Assembly (NCBI GenBank): GCA_034408745.1
Contig: JAWXCM010000173.1
Coordinates: forward strand, 1-12,661
Reading direction: 5' to 3'
Length of the DNA: 12,661 nt
Origin: JAWXCM01 sp034408745
GTDB lineage: Bacteria > Acidobacteriota > Terriglobia > Bryobacterales > Bryobacteraceae
Part shown: positions 1 through 5,658 of the stretch, one piece after another
Layout of the letters: every line of letters begins with the position of its first letter
How positions within the stretch are numbered: position 1 is the first letter of the stretch
Notes under the pieces: model-generated
Database searches by the model: none
What the model was told of the DNA's origin: nothing
Seen by the model: the letters and a program-made list of their open reading frames with translations, nothing else
Made by a program: the position numbers and the translations under genes

Positions 1-1
1 C

Positions 2-309
2 AACGCGGTCGTGCGGCGCTGGTTTGAAGAGGTTTGGAACCAGGGCAGCGAATCAGCCATTGATTGATGAACTGTTTGCCGCCGACTGTGTCGCTCACGG
101 GTGAGGCGATTCAGAGCAGGATATGCACGGGCCCGCGGAGTTCAGGCTGTTCGCGGCGAACCTTCGCGGGAGTCTACCCGACATTCATATTCGGCTGGAT
201 GACATTCTCGCCGAAGGGGACCGGGTGACCGTCCGCATCACGCTCGTAGGAACCCACACAGGCCAGGGCCTGGGCGTAGTGCCAACGGGAAATCGCGTCC
301 GTTCTCAAC
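2..309 (+). pseudogene. Broken SnoaL-like (ester cyclase family) gene, cut by the left window edge
   Basis: Reading from base 2 gives a typical SnoaL-like start (VVRRWFEEVWNQG). It is interrupted at 65-67 by TGA. The expected continuation (IDELFAADCVAHG) is found one frame over, from base 63. The cause is visible: TGAT is present twice in tandem around 61-68, a 4-base duplication that shifts the frame. A second lesion is an in-frame TGA at 102-104, after which the family pattern resumes (HGPAEF, GDRVTVRITLVGTHTG, PTGNRV). Resemblance fades near base 300, so the last ~30-50 residues of a usual ~130-residue SnoaL-like protein are gone. Family members are small cone-fold cyclases, hydrolases or proteins of unknown role, so no substrate can be named. 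The true start lies outside the window. I am fairly sure of the family pattern and very sure that the frame is broken. Confidence 0.7.
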
Positions 310-374
310 TCGTTCCTCGCGGCCACCTGAGTTCGCGCCCGTCGGAAGCGCAACGCAGCCCTGATCGCCGATAA

Positions 375-483
375 ACCTTTGCCCGCGCAATCATCTCCGC
401 ATTCGACAGCGGTCCAGTCTGTACCTGCGCACAGGCCGCTCCCGCCGCGGCAACAGTGCAGCCAGCTTTATTGCTCGCAACAT
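375..483 (-). pseudogene. Start of a secreted-protein gene, frameshifted and truncated, overlapping the sulfatase stop
   Basis: On the minus strand the sulfatase stop overlaps an ATG (TAATG, ATG at 483-481). Translation from it begins like a signal peptide (MLRAIKLAALL) and then shifts frame. If one base is restored after the second of the two adjacent leucines, the reading continues as AAAGAACAQVQTG and then LSNAEMIARAK, which is a complete signal peptide with an A-Q-type cleavage region followed by the start of a mature protein. As it stands the ATG frame stops after about 30 codons. Past about base 375 the reading runs into DNA antisense to the broken SnoaL-like gene, so the rest of the gene is missing. 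The one-base overlap suggests it was once translated together with the sulfatase. The parent family is not identified; 'LSNAE.I' resembles the start of some acidobacterial secreted proteins, which is only an impression. Confidence 0.5.
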
Positions 484-1994
484 TACCCTTCCGAGTTGTC
501 CCGATACTGAGCCTGCAGGCGCCGAAGCTCTGCCTTCATTTTGGCAACAGTACTTGCGTAAGCCTGACTGGAATACAAATTGGAAAGTTCATTGGGGTCG
601 TCCCGAAGGTCGAACAATTCCCAATAATTCCCTTCGCCGTAATATTCAATCAGCTTGAAGCGTTCCGTCCGAACCCCGCGGTGCGGCGGTACGCGATGCG
701 GCGTGAGATATGCGAAGGAAGGGTCGCGGTGCGCCTCCCGACCCTTCCCGGCCAGTTGCGCCCACGAATTCTCGTAATAGGTGTAGTACACCGACCGCCG
801 CCAGTCCCGTGGAGCCGCACGACCCTCAAGCATCGGCCGCAGGCTCCGGCCCTGCATCTGCTTCGGCACAGAAACGCCCGCCAGATCGAGCATGGTCGGC
901 GCGAAGTCGATGTTCTGCACAAACGCCGCATCCACTCGGCCCTTCACTCCCAGACGCGGATAACGGATCAGCAGCGGAATTCGCAGAGACGGTTCATACA
1001 TCCATCGCTTGTCGTACCAGCCATGCTCGCCCAGAAAGAACCCGTTATCCGATGTATAAATCACCACGGTATCTTCGGTCAGTTTGTGTTTGTCCAGATA
1101 ATCGAGTACGCGCCCCAGGTTCTCATCTACTCCGACCGTCGCCCGGTAGTGGTCCTTTACGAATCGCTGATAAATCCATCGCTTCTTCTCAACCGCCGAC
1201 AGCCCTGCTGGAATCTCCTTTTCATAATCGGCCGCCAGCGAAATGTCGAACCGCATGTCTTCGGCTTCTTTTGCGAGCCTGCGGGTGGAATAATCGTCGT
1301 CGACCGTGGGAGGAACCGGCAGATCGGCGTCGCTAAACAAATTCGCATGACGCGGCGCTGGCTGAAACGGCCGGTGCGGAGCTTTGTGCTGATACACCAA
1401 CAGCCAGGGTTCGTCCGTCCTTCCGCGCGTCCCGTCCAGCCACTGCAGCGCCTTGTCGGTAGTAATGTCGGTGGCATAGCCCCTGATCGTCCGGCGAACC
1501 CCGTCTTCAATGAACTCCGGGTCGAAATACTGCCCCTGACCCGGCAAAACACAGGAATAATCAAAGCCCTTCGGCGTATCATTCAGGTGCCATTTGCCTG
1601 TGACCGCCGTGCGATACCCAGCCCTCTTGAGAAGCTCGGGATAAGTAATCACATCGCGATTCAGATATTCAGCCGGGGCGTCCTTCGCCTCGGAGTTGCC
1701 TCGCACCCCGTTGATATGGGAGAAACAGCCCGTCAAAGCCGTGGCGCGAGAAGGAGCACACAGCGAGTTCGTCACAAAACAATTGCTGAAGCGCACTCCC
1801 TCCGCCGCCAATCGGTCCATATTCGGCGTGCGCAGGACCTTGTGACCCGCGCAACTCATGCAGTTCGCCGGATGGTCGTCCGTCATCACGTACAGAATGT
1901 TGGGCCGCCGACGCCCATGCTGCTGCCCCATAGCCATGAACCCCGCCAGCAACGAGCCCGCCATCCGCCGTGTCAGATGCATCCTGCATATCAT
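483..1994 (-). CDS. Secreted family S1 sulfatase (arylsulfatase / N-acetylglucosamine-6-sulfatase-like)
   Basis: This 503-residue protein has the type I sulfatase layout. PNILYVMTDD (31-40) supplies metal-binding aspartates 39 and 40. C79 in CAPSR (79-83) is the cysteine oxidised to formylglycine, so a maturation enzyme is needed. GKWH (133-136), KAPH (204-207), TSDNG (314-318) and YDKR (327-330) provide the remaining metal and sulfate ligands. The C-terminal part (RGVRTERFKLI, then WELFDLRDDPNEL, about 439-470) is the usual small subdomain. Residues 7-25 are hydrophobic after an RR pair, suggesting export, though no clear cleavage site is visible. The family removes sulfate esters from glycans or aryl sulfates; the exact substrate cannot be read. 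GGAAG lies 7 bases before the chosen ATG; ATG codons at residues 5 and 11 are alternatives. Its upstream DNA is a transposase remnant that ends one base before the start, so the native promoter may be lost. The 3' end overlaps a broken gene by TAATG. Confidence 0.92.
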   Translation of the reverse strand: MICRMHLTRRMAGSLLAGFMAMGQQHGRRRPNILYVMTDDHPANCMSCAGHKVLRTPNMDRLAAEGVRFSNCFVTNSLCAPSRATALTGCFSHINGVRGNSEAKDAPAEYLNRDVITYPELLKRAGYRTAVTGKWHLNDTPKGFDYSCVLPGQGQYFDPEFIEDGVRRTIRGYATDITTDKALQWLDGTRGRTDEPWLLVYQHKAPHRPFQPAPRHANLFSDADLPVPPTVDDDYSTRRLAKEAEDMRFDISLAADYEKEIPAGLSAVEKKRWIYQRFVKDHYRATVGVDENLGRVLDYLDKHKLTEDTVVIYTSDNGFFLGEHGWYDKRWMYEPSLRIPLLIRYPRLGVKGRVDAAFVQNIDFAPTMLDLAGVSVPKQMQGRSLRPMLEGRAAPRDWRRSVYYTYYENSWAQLAGKGREAHRDPSFAYLTPHRVPPHRGVRTERFKLIEYYGEGNYWELFDLRDDPNELSNLYSSQAYASTVAKMKAELRRLQAQYRDNSEG

Positions 1995-1995
1995 T

Positions 1996-2367
1996 TCACG
2001 ACTTCCGGGCCGCCGCCCCTGGCCTTAGGCGCATCTGCGCACAATCCATCTCAACCACCTTCCGGAACGGCTGGTTGATCCAGGCACAGAGGTCACGTCA
2101 ACAGGCCCCATTTCCAGTTGCGGCGCATGTGAAGGTAGCGTACCAGCAGTATGGCGATCACCGCCGTCCAGATCTGAATGTGGTCGGCATTTCTCTCGCA
2201 ACGAGCGCCCTCCTCCGAGACTGGAAAAACAGCAGTGCTACAAAGGCGCTCCAGCAGGTCATCCCCCTGGCGTCTTTCTCGCCGTGATGATAAGCGACCG
2301 CGCCGTCAGATATTGTCTTGCGAAAACAACCTCAAGCCTGACGGAAAATGCGGGACTCCCGTTCCAT
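1996..2367 (-). pseudogene. IS4-family (DUF4372/DDE) transposase remnant with an internal deletion
   Basis: The ATG at 2367-2365 has a strong AGGAG (2377-2381) upstream, as expected of the original gene. The frame stops at a TGA (2334-2332), then resumes with a typical N-terminal block of this transposase group (DARGMTCWSAFVALLFFQ, about 2274-2221). After a one-base shift it reads GGGRSLRE, and then jumps straight to the C-terminal signature DHIQIWTAVIAILL (from 2185). The DDE catalytic core between them, normally around 300 residues, is missing. A second lesion follows: the frame shifts again near 2095-2104 and about 18 residues are lost before DLCAWINQPF (from 2094). The last stop (1998-1996) is one base from the sulfatase ATG. 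No inverted terminal repeat is recognisable on either side. The element cannot transpose on its own. Family assignment rests on remembered motifs and is good for the group, weaker for the exact subfamily. Confidence 0.75.
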
Positions 2368-2441
2368 GGGTGGGTTCTCCTTTCGGTTGGTAGGTTCGCA
2401 ACTCCAACTGCACTCGGATTCATTCGCCCTGCCGGTATCCT

Positions 2442-2461
2442 GACTTAGCCGGACTTAGCCG
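2442..2461. repeat. Perfect tandem duplication, 2 x 10 bp (GACTTAGCCG)
   Basis: GACTTAGCCG occurs twice head to tail at 2442-2451 and 2452-2461, about 75 bases beyond the start codon of the transposase remnant. It could be a scar near the lost outer end of the insertion sequence or a chance slippage product. No function is claimed. Confidence 0.6.
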
Positions 2462-2595
2462 TGCAGCCGTTCACCCGGGGTTTGGCCCCGCTGAAGCCGT
2501 CTTGCCTCGCTCGCCAGGCCAACAAGGAATTGGAAGGCTTCATCTCGAAGAAGCCGAACACTCCGCTCCTGGGGCCGGAGCGTACCGGCCTTACC

Positions 2596-2736
2596 ACCGC
2601 CAACGTGTTTCACCACAGCTTCGAGTTCGGCGAGGCCGGTGGACCGCGCTGAAGAGCTGGAAGAGACAGCGAAGTTACTCTTCCTGCTGCGGGGCAGGAT
2701 CTGCAGGTGCTGACTCCGGCGGAACTGGATGAATAG
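2596..2736 (+). pseudogene. Possible C-terminal remnant of a class II aldolase / fuculose-phosphate aldolase-like gene
   Basis: The frame from 2639 reads VDRAEELEETAKLLFLLRG, which is the usual last helix of class II aldolase-like proteins. It is followed, one frame over, by LQVLTPAELDE and a TAG at 2734-2736, which matches the family ending 'LTPEQ..EL'. One missing base near 2692-2695 explains the switch. Upstream, FHHSFEFGEA in the frame of 2461 would join VDRAEELEE if one base were removed at about 2637, so at least two frameshifts are present. The frame from 2461 to 2637 is open (FISKKPNTPLLG and so on) but I cannot assign it. The catalytic histidine region and the N-terminal two thirds are absent. 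Other proteins ending in a similar acidic helix are possible, so this call is tentative. Confidence 0.35.
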
Positions 2737-2789
2737 AAGCCTGGCGGTCGCTGAAGCTCGCCTGCGAAAACATACTTAGTAGTTCGGCG

Positions 2790-2819
2790 TTATGCGCGGA
2801 AATCCGCAGTTGTGCGCGG
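2790..2819. repeat. 20-bp-period direct repeat with internal palindrome (TTATGCGCGG / TTGTGCGCGG)
   Basis: TTATGCGCGG (2790-2799) and TTGTGCGCGG (2810-2819) differ at one position and are 20 bases apart. Between them lies AAATCCGCAG, so GCGGA-AA-TCCGC forms a short inverted repeat at 2795-2806. The arrangement of spaced, partly inverted short motifs is what one sees at recombinase or insertion-element ends and at some regulator sites. It lies between the aldolase-like remnant and the cytochrome gene. No partner end was found in the window. Confidence 0.4.
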
Positions 2820-3029
2820 CCTTTCTGGGTGAAATCACACCTGTCGAGGGTGGGTGTGTACCGATTTTCAGGGATATTAGGACATGGTCGTTAGTGCCTG
2901 GTGTGGATAGAAAATTGCAAGGTCTCTTGAGTACATTTGCTCAAAGCACTCCGGTCCTGTTGATTTTCTCGACATGCGGTGTTATTCCACATGCCTGTGT
3001 GGACTCAGCTTTGGGAGGTTCTCAAAGAG
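2820..3029 (+). promoter_or_regulatory. Presumed promoter and leader region of the octahaem cytochrome gene
   Basis: This stretch must hold the promoter of the cytochrome gene because no intact gene lies upstream on the same strand. I see no convincing -35/-10 pair; TTGATT (2960-2965) followed after 17 bases by TATTCC is a poor candidate. An inverted repeat TTGAG-8-CTCAA (2927-2944) could be an operator. CCACA-6-TGTGG (2987-3002) could form a small leader hairpin just before the Shine-Dalgarno GGGAGG (3013-3018). All of these are weak. Confidence 0.25.
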
Positions 3030-4763
3030 ATGAAACGACACTTTGTAATGACCGCAGGATGTCTGCTGTTGGCCAGCATTGCGGGTTTTTCAGCTGAAAC
3101 CGCAGCAACGCCGGCTGGCCAGGTGGTGGAGGCTGTCCGGAAGGCGGCGGGGGCGGCGGAGGCTGGGTACAACGCCTGGGTGGGTTCGGAGGCGTGCCTG
3201 GCCTGTCACTCCCGTTATGGGGAATACCGCGAAACGCTGCATGCCACGGGTTTGAAGTCGGCCGAGACCGACGTCAACTCGATGAAGACGAAGTACGGCA
3301 TCATCGCCGACTACGACCGCAACAAGGTAGACGACTTCACGCAGGGTCTGGACTTCAACAAGATATCGAGCGCTTTTGATCAGTTCAAGCCAAATGCGCC
3401 GGTACTGGCCTATGGATCGAAGGGGTACTCGATTCGGATCGGCCGGGTGGAGTATCCGGTCGCGACCGTTCATGGCGGTAGCGGACTGTACAAGCAACGC
3501 TTCCTGGTCCGGATTCCGGTGACGGACACCGCCACCGGGTTAAGCGCAGGCCTGTATTACAGCCCGGTGCAGTACAACGAGGCGAACAATGCCTACGTGG
3601 TGTATGAGCCAACATACTGGTACAACGCCGACAACACGCCCAAAATCACCGGCCCTATGGCGGCGAAGGACGCGGCTGCCGGCAAGTCGTTTGTCAAAGG
3701 CTGTTCGGGCTGCCACGCCACCACGCTGACCACGGTGGGTAAGGACAAAAACGGCGAGTTTGTCGCGACCACGCCGACTCCGGTTTATGTCCCACCTGGC
3801 TCGGTTCACTATCTGGACGTGAGCGGCAAGGGCGAGCCGGAGATGTACAACATTGGCTGCGAGCGCTGCCACGGACCGGGCGCCAGGCACATCATGGCCA
3901 CCTGGGACAAGGGCAGAATCGTCAATCCGGGGAAAGAATTCACTCCGATGCAACAGAACTTCCAATGTGGCTCCTGCCACTCGCGGGGAGCCAGCATGCC
4001 ATCGGGAACGCATGAGTTTCCCTACGACGAGAAGACCGGCGAGGCGTATCCCGCATGGGCTCCGACGCCGGACCTGTTTACTCGCTACCTTGCGGACAAG
4101 CCAGGCGTGCATCCTGACGGCAAGACCTCCCGCCAGCATCACCAGCAGTTACAGGACCTGATGAAGTCCAGCAAGTGGGAGTATCCCTATCACAAGGTGA
4201 CCTGCATTGATTGTCACGATCCTCACAAGCCCACGAAGGCTCAGATCCGCGAGACGCTGGTGGTAGACAGCGGCGCGAAGAAGCTGACGCTGGCCGTCAA
4301 GGTGAATGACAACTCGCTGTGCCTCGGCTGCCACGCGGGATTTGGACCATTCGAGACCCTCACCCGGGACCAGATCGGCGACATGGCCGGTAACCGGACC
4401 GTCATCGGGCAAGTGGTGAGTGCGCACACGCGCCATCCCTACAACCCCGAGGGCACCTTCGGCGTCAGCCGCTGCACCACCTGCCACATGGCGACGATGG
4501 CTTCCAGCGGCGCTCCCTACGACATGCACTCCCATACGTTTGAGGTGGTTCCTCCGGAGCGGACGATTAAGTTCCGTGCCGCGACGGGGGGAACACCCAA
4601 TTCCTGCGCGACTTGCCATCGCCAGACGGCCCAGTCAATCGGTGCTCCCGCGGACACTTCGTTGACGACCTGGAACGAGGCGTCGGACATCGCGGTCGCG
4701 GAGTGGCTGATGAAGTACTACGGGCCTGACGGGGCCTGGTGGAAGACACCGCCCACGAAGTAA
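3030..4763 (+). CDS. Secreted octahaem c-type cytochrome
   Basis: The chosen ATG at 3030 has GGGAGG 11 bases upstream and opens a clean signal peptide (MKRHFVMTAG then CLLLASIAGFSA, cleaved near residue 22-23); an upstream in-frame ATG at 2979 would add 17 residues in front of it and is less likely. The 577-residue protein has eight CXXCH haem sites at 56-60, 225-229, 277-281, 313-317, 392-396, 431-435, 482-486 and 526-530. All end in histidine, with no CXXCK site of the kind found in NrfA, octahaem nitrite reductase or tetrathionate reductase. About 165 residues separate the first and second sites; this stretch (KGYSIRIGRVEYPVATVHGG and neighbouring sequence) looks like a folded non-haem domain. 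The protein should sit in the periplasm or on the cell surface and carry electrons or reduce a small substrate. Its relation to the c554/hydroxylamine-oxidoreductase superfamily is possible but unproven. It is a single-gene unit with a strong terminator directly after it. Confidence 0.9.
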   Translation: MKRHFVMTAGCLLLASIAGFSAETAATPAGQVVEAVRKAAGAAEAGYNAWVGSEACLACHSRYGEYRETLHATGLKSAETDVNSMKTKYGIIADYDRNKVDDFTQGLDFNKISSAFDQFKPNAPVLAYGSKGYSIRIGRVEYPVATVHGGSGLYKQRFLVRIPVTDTATGLSAGLYYSPVQYNEANNAYVVYEPTYWYNADNTPKITGPMAAKDAAAGKSFVKGCSGCHATTLTTVGKDKNGEFVATTPTPVYVPPGSVHYLDVSGKGEPEMYNIGCERCHGPGARHIMATWDKGRIVNPGKEFTPMQQNFQCGSCHSRGASMPSGTHEFPYDEKTGEAYPAWAPTPDLFTRYLADKPGVHPDGKTSRQHHQQLQDLMKSSKWEYPYHKVTCIDCHDPHKPTKAQIRETLVVDSGAKKLTLAVKVNDNSLCLGCHAGFGPFETLTRDQIGDMAGNRTVIGQVVSAHTRHPYNPEGTFGVSRCTTCHMATMASSGAPYDMHSHTFEVVPPERTIKFRAATGGTPNSCATCHRQTAQSIGAPADTSLTTWNEASDIAVAEWLMKYYGPDGAWWKTPPTK

Positions 4764-4769
4764 GCCTGT

Positions 4770-4816
4770 GGCAGGCAGGGCGAACCACCCCGGTGAAGCC
4801 TGCCTGCCCTTTTTTT
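4770..4816 (+). terminator. Intrinsic terminator of the cytochrome gene
   Basis: A perfect 10-bp stem, GGCAGGCAGG (4770-4779) with CCTGCCTGCC (4799-4808), is followed after one base by seven T residues (4810-4816). It starts 7 bases after the stop codon of the octahaem cytochrome. The opposite strand has no T-run, so it should act only on plus-strand transcripts. Confidence 0.93.
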
Positions 4817-4826
4817 GAGGTGAACC

Positions 4827-5030
4827 TCAGCCGGGCAGACCGGCGAGATCGCGTGCCTTCAGGAAGACGCTGGTCAGCATCGCCTCAGTCAGCTTGCCGG
4901 TGGAGATGTTCTGCTGGCTGGGATGGTAGCTGGCGAGCAGGATGGGTGACCCGGCGTTCGCGTGCCCGTGTGCGAAGATGAACCCCGCCTTCCTGGTGAA
5001 CCACTCCCCGTGCGCGCTGGAGTTGCTCGT
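4827..5030 (-). pseudogene. 3' fragment of a uracil-DNA glycosylase gene (family 5 / UdgB-like)
   Basis: The minus-strand frame ending at TGA (4829-4827) encodes about 67 residues that match the C-terminal end of family 4/5 uracil-DNA glycosylases. GFIFAHG comes first, then LLASYHPSQQNISTGKLTEA, which contains the uracil-binding HPS motif, and finally a helix ending the protein. The HPSxQNxxTGxLT form is the one I associate with family 5 (UdgB). Such enzymes are about 200-230 residues long and remove uracil and related bases from DNA. Here everything upstream is missing: the frame hits a stop at 5033-5031, and no [4Fe-4S] cysteines or N-terminal active-site motif precede it. The fragment therefore cannot be a working enzyme. 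It faces the truncated SDR gene across about 120 bases. Confidence 0.8.
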
Positions 5031-5149
5031 TTACCTGCCTACCAGAGCAAAAGGCCCAGTGCCGTTTTTCTCAACCACTCTTGTCCAGGTTGGATTGAAG
5101 CCACTTGGGCGGGGTGGTCAGTCCTGAATGAGGGATAAGGTGGAAGCCC
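5031..5149. other. Unassigned junction DNA between two 5'-truncated genes
   Basis: This stretch separates the glycosylase fragment (-) from the SDR fragment (+). It encodes nothing I recognise in any frame, holds no clear inverted repeats and has no obvious promoter. The SDR-like reading may begin as early as about 5136, where AARVRF-like residues echo the NNAG region of SDR proteins. It is best read as the scar of a deletion, with or without filler DNA. Confidence 0.4.
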
Positions 5150-5616
5150 GCGTGAGGTTCTCTCCCATTGATGCCGTTACACCGGAACATTATTACAAGC
5201 TGTTCGATGTCAACTTGCTCGGCCTACTGCTCACCACGCAGGCCGCCGTCAGGCACCTTGGCGAAGGCGGCAGCATCATCAACATCGGTTCCTTGGTCAG
5301 CAGTTTGACGCCGCCGAACAGTGCCGCCTACACTGCCACCAGGGGCGCAGTTGACTCCATAACCGGCGTTCTCGCAAAGGAGCTCGGCCCACGGTAGATT
5401 CGCGTCAACTCCATCAATCCCGGCATGGTGGAAACTGAAGGCACGCACTCAGTCGGCATGATCGGCTTTGATTTCGAGGCAGGCGCAGTGGCGCAGACCC
5501 CACTGGGCCGCGTAGGCCAGGCTAGTGACATCGCCTCGGTCGCTACGTTCCTCGCTTCGTCCGACTCCGCCTGGATCACGGGCGAACTCGTGCGCGTCGT
5601 TGGCGGCCTCCGCTAA
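5150..5616 (+). pseudogene. SDR oxidoreductase gene, 5'-truncated, with a nonsense codon and a lost catalytic lysine
   Basis: The frame reads FSPIDAVTPEHYYKLFDVN, SIINIGS, KELGPR, then TAG (5395-5397), then IRVNSINPGMVETEGTHSVG and ITGELVRVVGGLR to a TAA at 5614-5616. This is the C-terminal two thirds of a classical short-chain dehydrogenase, normally about 245-250 residues. The NAD(P)-binding N-terminus with its TGxxxGIG motif and the NNAG motif are missing. The TAG sits where relatives have a lysine or similar residue, so one base change explains it. The catalytic YxxxK reads Y-T-A-T-R (tyrosine codon 5329-5331, arginine codon 5341-5343), and the active-site serine is at 5290-5292. No start codon with a Shine-Dalgarno sequence precedes it. 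The 5' truncation and TAG are certain from the sequence; whether lysine loss came before or after is unknown. It is not a copy of the intact SDR at 10700-11461. Confidence 0.85.
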
Positions 5617-5658
5617 TCCCGGCCTGCACGGGTAACGGGCGCCACTGTATAAGATGGT

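Noticed and set aside
456..2078. Long open frame (540 codons) on the plus strand opposite the sulfatase
   Set aside because: It is the shadow of the sulfatase in high-GC DNA; its translation is rich in R, H and P with no known motif, while the minus-strand reading has all sulfatase motifs.
3540..4142. 200-codon minus-strand frame opposite the octahaem cytochrome
   Set aside because: It is antisense to a stretch with several CXXCH sites and has no own ribosome binding site or motif.
4817..4828. GAGGT-GA-ACCTC as a terminator for the glycosylase fragment
   Set aside because: Only five base pairs with a two-base loop and no T-run on the minus strand.
5648..5653. TATAAG as a -10 box for the PQQ dehydrogenase gene
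   Set aside because: No acceptable -35 element lies 16-18 bases upstream and it is too close to the start codon.
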